DNA of 61,880 nt from Amphimedon queenslandica (taxonomy: Eukaryota; Porifera; Demospongiae; Haplosclerida; Niphatidae): assembly GCF_000090795.2 (NCBI RefSeq), contig NW_003546262.1:211641-273520 (forward strand), given 5' to 3'. Positions 56,159-61,880 of the stretch are shown in pieces. The number at the start of each line of letters is the position of its first letter. Position 1 is the stretch's first letter. The notes under the pieces are model-generated. The model was given only the letters and a program-made list of their open reading frames with translations, searched no databases and had not been told where the DNA came from. Made by a program: the position numbers and the translations under genes.

Positions 56159-59100
56159 AATAATAATTATAATAATAAATCCTAATTATCATACTCGTTA
56201 CATTTTTAAAAATTATTATAGGTTTCCAAAGTCACATAACACTTGATGAGAGACTCAGTATTATCTGAAGCATGTTACATTGCATATAATTAATTATATA
56301 GTACTGCTATTGATGCAGGTATGTGGATATTTGATAAAATAATTTTTCATGAAATGATTTATTATGCTACTATTGTTCAGAAAATTCAAGAAATGCGAAG
56401 AACTAATTAGTGGTCTGTATCTTCTGTTAATTCAATCAATGATTCAGACTGGTCAATACTTTATAATGGACATTATAGAATTCTTGGCGGAATGATTGTT
56501 GGTTATGATGACATCAATGGCTACATCTGTATGTGTTGCTCATTTTTGATCATGGTACATGTAAAGAAATGTAATGTGAGTTAATTAACATTTCTAGAAC
56601 AATATATGAATAGTATTTTTAAATTAGAAGCAATCTTTTTTAAGTAGAATATTAGAGATTGGTGTTGAGATGTTGATTATGTTCTTCAAACATGTTTCTT
56701 TGCTTAACCTTTTTTAGATAGAAAGTGTTGTTAATATAAATAATATGGCTGATTCTATTCACACGAAATCATCCTTGTCCTATGCTAGTTGTGCTGTAGA
56801 TTTAAAGTGAAAAAATTTGCAAGAACTGTAGTTTTGTTTAGTTCACTTATTTCGTTTTCATTGTCATCATCTCCTGTGAATCTAGTTGTCGCAATATAAA
56901 GTAATACGATGTAAGTTATACTGACTCATTAGTGACATTTATTGTTAATATCAATAGTAATAAAATTGTTATTCATTACGATAATTTGGAATTTTTTAAT
57001 TTTAGGGATTACATACAGTACTTACAATGTACATGTACGTTGGATTTAGCTCTATTCAATGTAAGCAAGTGCCATCACGACAGCAGAACAAAGGTGTTGA
57101 TTGTTGCATAGCTACCTTGTAGCTAGAAATTGCTGTCCAAAATGTCTGCGAATTTCCAAAAAGTTGGCTTTTGCTGATTTTATTTTAGCAAAATCACCAT
57201 GCCTCTTAATGCTTACCACTTTTAAGGGATTAAGTTTCTGCAATTTTCAAAATCTGGAAAATTAGCAGAAATTTTTGGGCACAGAAATTTCTAGCGTTTG
57301 TATTCAAAGTATCATTTTTAAATTACTTCTTTTCTCTGTTAAACAGATAAAATTTCCCTTAGCACTACTTAATGTTACACCAGTATATTTCTAGGTCAAT
57401 AAAAACTATTTTGCTGTATATAATTTTTTGTGTCTGTAGAATTACATTTCTGGCCCATTATTTTTCAGATGAAAATAGGCTGCAAAGTTCTTCACAAGCA
57501 TTAATGTAAAGTACATGTACTTTTTTTTATCAAGATTACTTTTTCCTTGTAGACTCAACAGAGTAACCATGGGGCAAAAGTGTGGCAAAACAAGCATTTC
57601 TTATGTTTGAGCTGTTTTTCTTAAATTGTTTGATTTTTTATCATAAATTGAAGTATAATTGAGTCAGTCCTGCGTATGCGCTGTTTACGCCTTCGCAAAT
57701 AATTGGGCATGTGAAAGACACTTGTGTCAGCAATGTTTGATTTATATACTCTACTACACCCCAAAGGAAGTTTGGTAGGGTCTAAAGGTCATTTAATTAG
57801 CATCATGTGAGCCCTTACTAGACAAATGTAAAACATTAAATTAGTGAGCCTAAGCAAGCTATAGATTATGTGCTGTATGATATACATGTCTGAGCTAGCA
57901 AAGCAATTGCACATGTCTAAATTCAGTATCTTGTAGTCATCTTGAGTTATCTTGCTTGTACTTAGAAGCAGTCACTGAACAAATCATTTTTGAAGATTGT
58001 ATATCTGCTTTGTTAACCTAGGCTTGCTCCTAGAGAAGAAACATCACCTAGAATAGATCTCGTGATGCATTCAGCTAGCAGTACAGTACATGCAGCTTTC
58101 TCACTTGCATTCATTTTAGCAGAATCCTTTATACCAAGGAAAAGACTGCATATCTGCTCTCCCAAATTTTATTTTTGCTAAAGAAGTTTCAGACAGCAGT
58201 TTAGCCTTATCTAGCTGACCATTTCCTTTCGTGCAAAATATGCTCATACTTACTTATAGCCGCCATTTTATCATTGTGACCACACGCGCTTTCAATGAAG
58301 ATTAGTCTATTTAGCTTTAATAATAGTTAGACAGTGTGCCCGTACAAACTAACAATTTAACGCTTATGACCTCAGTGGGGTGAGCTCCGGCTCGCTCCAA
58401 TTAGAAATGGGACACAGTTTTTGACTGGTGTACCTGTAGTTTTGTTCATCCAAATGGTTTCGAAAAGTATTTTAAGAAACTTGACTTTATTAGCGTTCAT
58501 GTACCCTGCTTAACGTTTTAATGAGGCATAAGGGAATATTAGTTATCATAGTTTGTAAAAGTATGCCAAACATTTTAATTATTTTGATGAAATTATTTGC
58601 TGTAAAGACTTCCTGTAGAACCTCCTCAGACAACGCCCACTTTGCATGCAGTTAATTGGAGTAAGTGTATAACTTACTGTTCACTTGTTCCGGGTTCAAT
58701 TGTTTATCGCTGTTTTATCCAAGTTACTTTTGTTGGACCTTGTTTAACAATTGAGGTAAAATTGAATGTGTCTAACAAAGATGCATGATATATCTTATAG
58801 AGGATGCCTAAGACACGAGCTAAGACAAGAAAAGTTGACAGGAGGACCCTAAAAAAAGATAGATTTCATCATGTGGGAAAGAAAAATTGGGAAAAGGTGT
58901 GATTTTATGTAACTCTGTGTGTAGTTGAACATAGCTAGTGGATGGAAAAGGTATATGGAAGAGTTGCGGCGGAAGTACATGAACATATAATTAACAGGCA
59001 CAGTACCCTCGTCTATACTCCTATGGCATAGGCAAGGGCAATAACGAGTGTGGTGGCTCATTGTCAATCATTTTAAGTAGAATTGAAGGAAAAGTCCTGT

Positions 59101-59486
59101 TATGAGATGAACTAGTACTATCAATAGCAAGCCATAGAGCTTGTTTACTCATTGCATGACACCTGAATGAATAGACTTTTTTAGAAAGTTGTAGCACCAC
59201 TTCAGTTATTGCTACAGCTAAGTATTTGGTTGTAATATTCTTGTTTTATACTTGTATATCTATGATAAAATAATTGCCATCAGCTGTTTTGCAAATGTTT
59301 TTGAAGCTTTTGTGTAACTTGTGGTATGTCTGCTTCTTAAGATCCGTAGAGTATGTCATTTAAATATTTTTAAAAATCCATGATTATAGAGGGAGAAAAT
59401 AGTGTTGAAATGCATTATTTCCTTTCTAGTGTGACTGGGCACTATTATACACATATACAATTTGACCTATCTATATAGGCAGAAAT
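56159..59486. other. Mostly no clear gene
   Basis: A plus-strand stretch near 56430-56540 reads DSDWSILYNGHYRILGGMIV and then GYDDINGYIC. It vaguely resembles the end of the candidate gene upstream (GMIVDGYSLI), so it may be a fragment of a related exon. The remainder is AT-rich sequence where I see no gene, RNA or element. Confidence 0.3.
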
Positions 59487-59967
59487 TAGTGCTGAGCACT
59501 ATTTTGTCCCTACAATACTATAGGGAAGAATTAGCGCCTGCTGCACTATTTTCCCTACAATACTTAAGGGAAAAATTGATGCTTGGTGCACAATTTGTGA
59601 CCATTATTGACAAATGGTACCTTATGTGGGCTAGGAAAATTGGTCTTTATAGCCGTAAGAATCAAACTTCCAGAGCTCCAATTATCATAAATTTACTCCA
59701 GAGGATGCAAAAAGTTACGTTGTAACTTTTAGAAATAATGGTTGTCTAATGAAGCACTCACAGGTTGCTATTTTTCATTCTAATGATGAATTAAAAAATC
59801 AACAATAAGGTCAATTATGGTCACATTTTGTCCCTATAATACTATGGGGAAGAATTAGTGCCTTCTGCACTATTTTGTCTTACAATACTACATGGTAGAA
59901 TTTGTGCTTCCTGCACTATTTTGTCCCTACAATGCAATATGGAGGAATTAGTGCCTTGTGCACTTTT
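59487..59967. repeat. ~46-bp minisatellite interrupted by a MITE
   Basis: Units read TAGTGCCTKCTGCACTATTTTGTCCCTACAATACTATRGGGAAGAAT with changes. About three units lie left of the MITE (59597-59824) and four to the right. The unit that was hit can be reconstructed from both flanks. Confidence 0.8.
59597..59824. mobile_element. GTGACC MITE, copy 3
   Basis: Ends GTGACCATTATTGACAAATGG and, on the other strand, GTGACCATAATTGACC. It is inserted in the minisatellite. Flanks ATTT/ATTT (59593-59596 and 59825-59828) compared with the uninterrupted unit GCACTATTTTGTCCC support a short 4-bp AT-rich duplication. Confidence 0.8.
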
Positions 59968-60000
59968 TTCATTATGTAACAGCACTTTGTTTTCCTCATA

Positions 60001-60210
60001 TACTGTAGTGGAAAATTTTGGAGGGAATTGAATTTGGTGAACTTGGCATTTTGATAGCAAAGCTCCAAAATAAAGTCCACCATTTCAAGCCATTATATGC
60101 ATGCTCAATGGTATGTGACCACAAATTTGCCTAATTAAAATTTGCCAATTACCAAAATTTAGCAATTTGCAAAATTATACTTCCTCCAAAATTTCCTGCT
60201 ATATGGGATA
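60001..60210. mobile_element. TA-flanked MITE, second copy of the 22196 family
   Basis: Begins TACTGTAGTGGAAAATTTTGG and ends ...CCAAAATTTCCTGCTATATGGGATA. It aligns with 22196-22404 in reverse orientation along most of its length. Confidence 0.75.
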
Positions 60211-60390
60211 GATACTTATCATTTATCTGATCACCTTTAGCAATCCACCATGCATTTTGCAAGTACAATTAACTACATAGACAAATACAATAACTTTGAA
60301 CATTACATAACATCTATAGAGTACATTTGTTAACTTGTTTGTAATAGTCAAGGTAGTTGGGTAACATTCTGATACATTGCATCTTGATTT

Positions 60391-61230
60391 TCATGTCATA
60401 GATGGGAATGGCATGTAAAATATGTTTTTGAGACATTCAATCATTTGTTGTCCCATCTGTGACTGATCGAATATTTTGTTGACAGGATCATCTCCATAAA
60501 GAATAGATACTGCGTATGCCACTGCAAAGCAGGCACAATCCTTATCACCTTTTTGCTTCACCAACCACAGTAATTTTACTATAGCAGATCCATAGATGGC
60601 AATGAGCTGCTTCTTTAACTCTGGGTGAATGATCTCTGTGTACAAGGAGTCATAAAAAAAGCAATGCCATCCCTAAAATGACTAGTAACCCAATGGTCCC
60701 CAAAGTTGTGGAAAAATAATGAATCATTTGTAGCCAGCTATATGAGAATTAGTTTCTGTGTACACAAACATGACTGAATCATTGGCATGTCTGGGAATTG
60801 TTGTGACAGTAGTTTAGCAGTGGCTATGACATGCTTGTCAGAAAGGTGTTATGTTCCTTCTAGCTGTAAACAATCATTTTCCTGAAGATTTAATTCTTTT
60901 ATCCAGTAGTTTACAGGACTAGTTGGTATCTCGTCAGTGATGATGAGCAAGAGCATACCAGTGTATGGGTATAACAAAATTGACGGCACACCGTAATAAA
61001 AATAATATACATGTACCTCCAAACATCTTGAAATTTTGATAACAGCAGTTTCTTCTCATCATATGACTTACACAATGAATCTGTACCCCCAAATAAAGCA
61101 TGCTGGAGGATATCTTCACAAAAAAGGAGACCTGTACCAAAATTACATTGCATCACATGAATTTCATAGCGTTCAATACCATTGCCTTTCTGCAATCTCT
61201 TCCAGCCCTTGCAAGACTGGTAGTTATTGA
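60391..61230 (-). pseudogene. C48 (Ulp1-like) peptidase gene fragment
   Basis: Read leftward. An upstream exon-like stretch (about 61195-61030) reads ERYEIHVMQCNFGTGLLFC and ends at a GGAGGTACAT donor. The peptidase part starts near 60900: YWIKELNLQENDCLQL, then HVIATAKLLSQQFPDM with an in-frame stop on each side. HNFGDHWVTSHFRDG (near 60690) holds the catalytic His. After a one-base shift near 60655, YDSLYTEIIHPELKKQL carries the Asp, and KQKGDKDCACFAVAYAVSIL (near 60540) the Gln-Cys. It ends at 60391. It is different in sequence from the two other C48-like genes in the window. Confidence 0.6.
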
Positions 61231-61880
61231 CAAGTATGATGAACTCTTCTCCTTAGAAGGTAAGTGGAATATAAACTGTTGGAAGAAAAGGCGAAGATCC
61301 TTTAACACTCTGCAGTACCCTAAATTATATAAGAAATGAGAAGCAAACCAAATTGTAAGGGTCTCAGTAAAACATTTAACATGAGAAGTAATTGAACCCT
61401 CAAAGAATATAAAGTATGAGTTGTCAAAACACTATTAAAGGAGTGGCCACTTTCACTTTAGCAGTGATTTCTTCTGGGTTGTCTGTAATCTATTGAATAA
61501 TACTCAAAACTGAATACAAATTCAAATCAAACATACCTATACCCATAAATTCGGGATAAAGTAGTATTTAAAGCAGATTTCTTACAAAAAAGTGCACCAA
61601 CAATGATAATGCAAGTTTGTCTTCATCACCTGTTATAAGATATTAGTATAATGTAGTTATGTAACTGCATGTACAAAAGAAAATCTTACCTTTATAAGTC
61701 TCTGAATTTAATCTGTAATACTGACTATGTTGAGTAGAAATGTGCTGTGTGTTACTACAGAATTATCACTATTGTACCTGTCATGAACTTACTACAAATG
61801 GAGAAGAAACAACTTGTGTAAAGTTGTACATGGTAACAGGCATGTATGAAAATGAATAAACAAGGAGTGTAGATATCACA
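61231..61880. other. No clear gene
   Basis: AT-rich sequence to the window end. Nothing recognised. Confidence 0.4.

Noticed and set aside
56380..56540. Possible second copy of the gene at 52937-55493
   Set aside because: Similarity is limited to a short GMIV-type stretch and no clean splice sites or frame support it.
58370..58450. GC-rich GAGCTCCGGCTCGC segment considered as a tRNA or structured RNA
   Set aside because: No cloverleaf, A or B box, or other RNA pattern could be made out.

Overview
The window looks like AT-rich nuclear DNA from an early-branching invertebrate, most likely a demosponge such as Amphimedon. The assignment is an inference from composition, short GT-AG introns (for example 57 bp at 20009-20065), the abundance of the palindrome TACATGTA, and the mix of transposon families. 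It is not proven by a marker gene. Two assembly gaps are present, 10473-10482 and 48175-48359. No rRNA, tRNA or CRISPR was seen.

Almost everything recognisable is a transposable element in some state of decay.
- 0.4-7 kb: a ZMYM1/DUF4371-type hAT transposase with its 3' terminal inverted repeat; a 5'-truncated Ty3/gypsy retrotransposon (gag, protease, RT, RNase H, 3' LTR); a PIF1-type helicase fragment.
- 7.9-14.4 kb: a Helitron (N-terminal domains, HUH Rep, PIF1 helicase), split by a 756-bp foldback element.
- 14.4-19.8 kb: tandem repeats; a Gly/Pro-rich repeat exon; the C-terminal domain of a reverse transcriptase between ~150-bp inverted repeats.
- 19.8-25.2 kb: a C2H2 zinc-finger gene running leftward and a KDZ (Kyakuja-Dileera-Zisupton) transposase running rightward from a shared upstream region. 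The KDZ gene is cut by a THAP-bearing P-like element with a near-perfect 8-bp target duplication.
- 26-33 kb: two hAT-like non-autonomous elements, each with an exact 8-bp target duplication; a C48 (Ulp1-like) peptidase/PHD-finger gene with an S/T-rich repeat linker; a SAMD3-like gene.
- 36.0-38.8 kb: a complete TA-flanked transposon carrying a pogo/DDE_1 transposase and, on the opposite strand, a HIRAN-like plus C48-like protease gene.
- 40.66-46.83 kb: a nearly complete Academ-like transposon with TIRs, a GAAA target duplication, an XPG/FEN1-like nuclease region and a CXC cysteine-rich tail.
- 47-61.9 kb: MITEs, minisatellites, a duplication abutting the large gap, one possible intact spliced gene (52937-55493) and a third C48-like peptidase fragment.

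The elements are nested, so relative ages can be read: the foldback is younger than the Helitron, the P-like element is younger than the KDZ gene, and the GTGACC MITE is younger than the minisatellite it interrupts. Short MITEs share the CCGTATAGC termini of the pogo-like element and may have been mobilised by it. All coding calls come from reading translations by eye; family names rest on remembered motifs, not searches.
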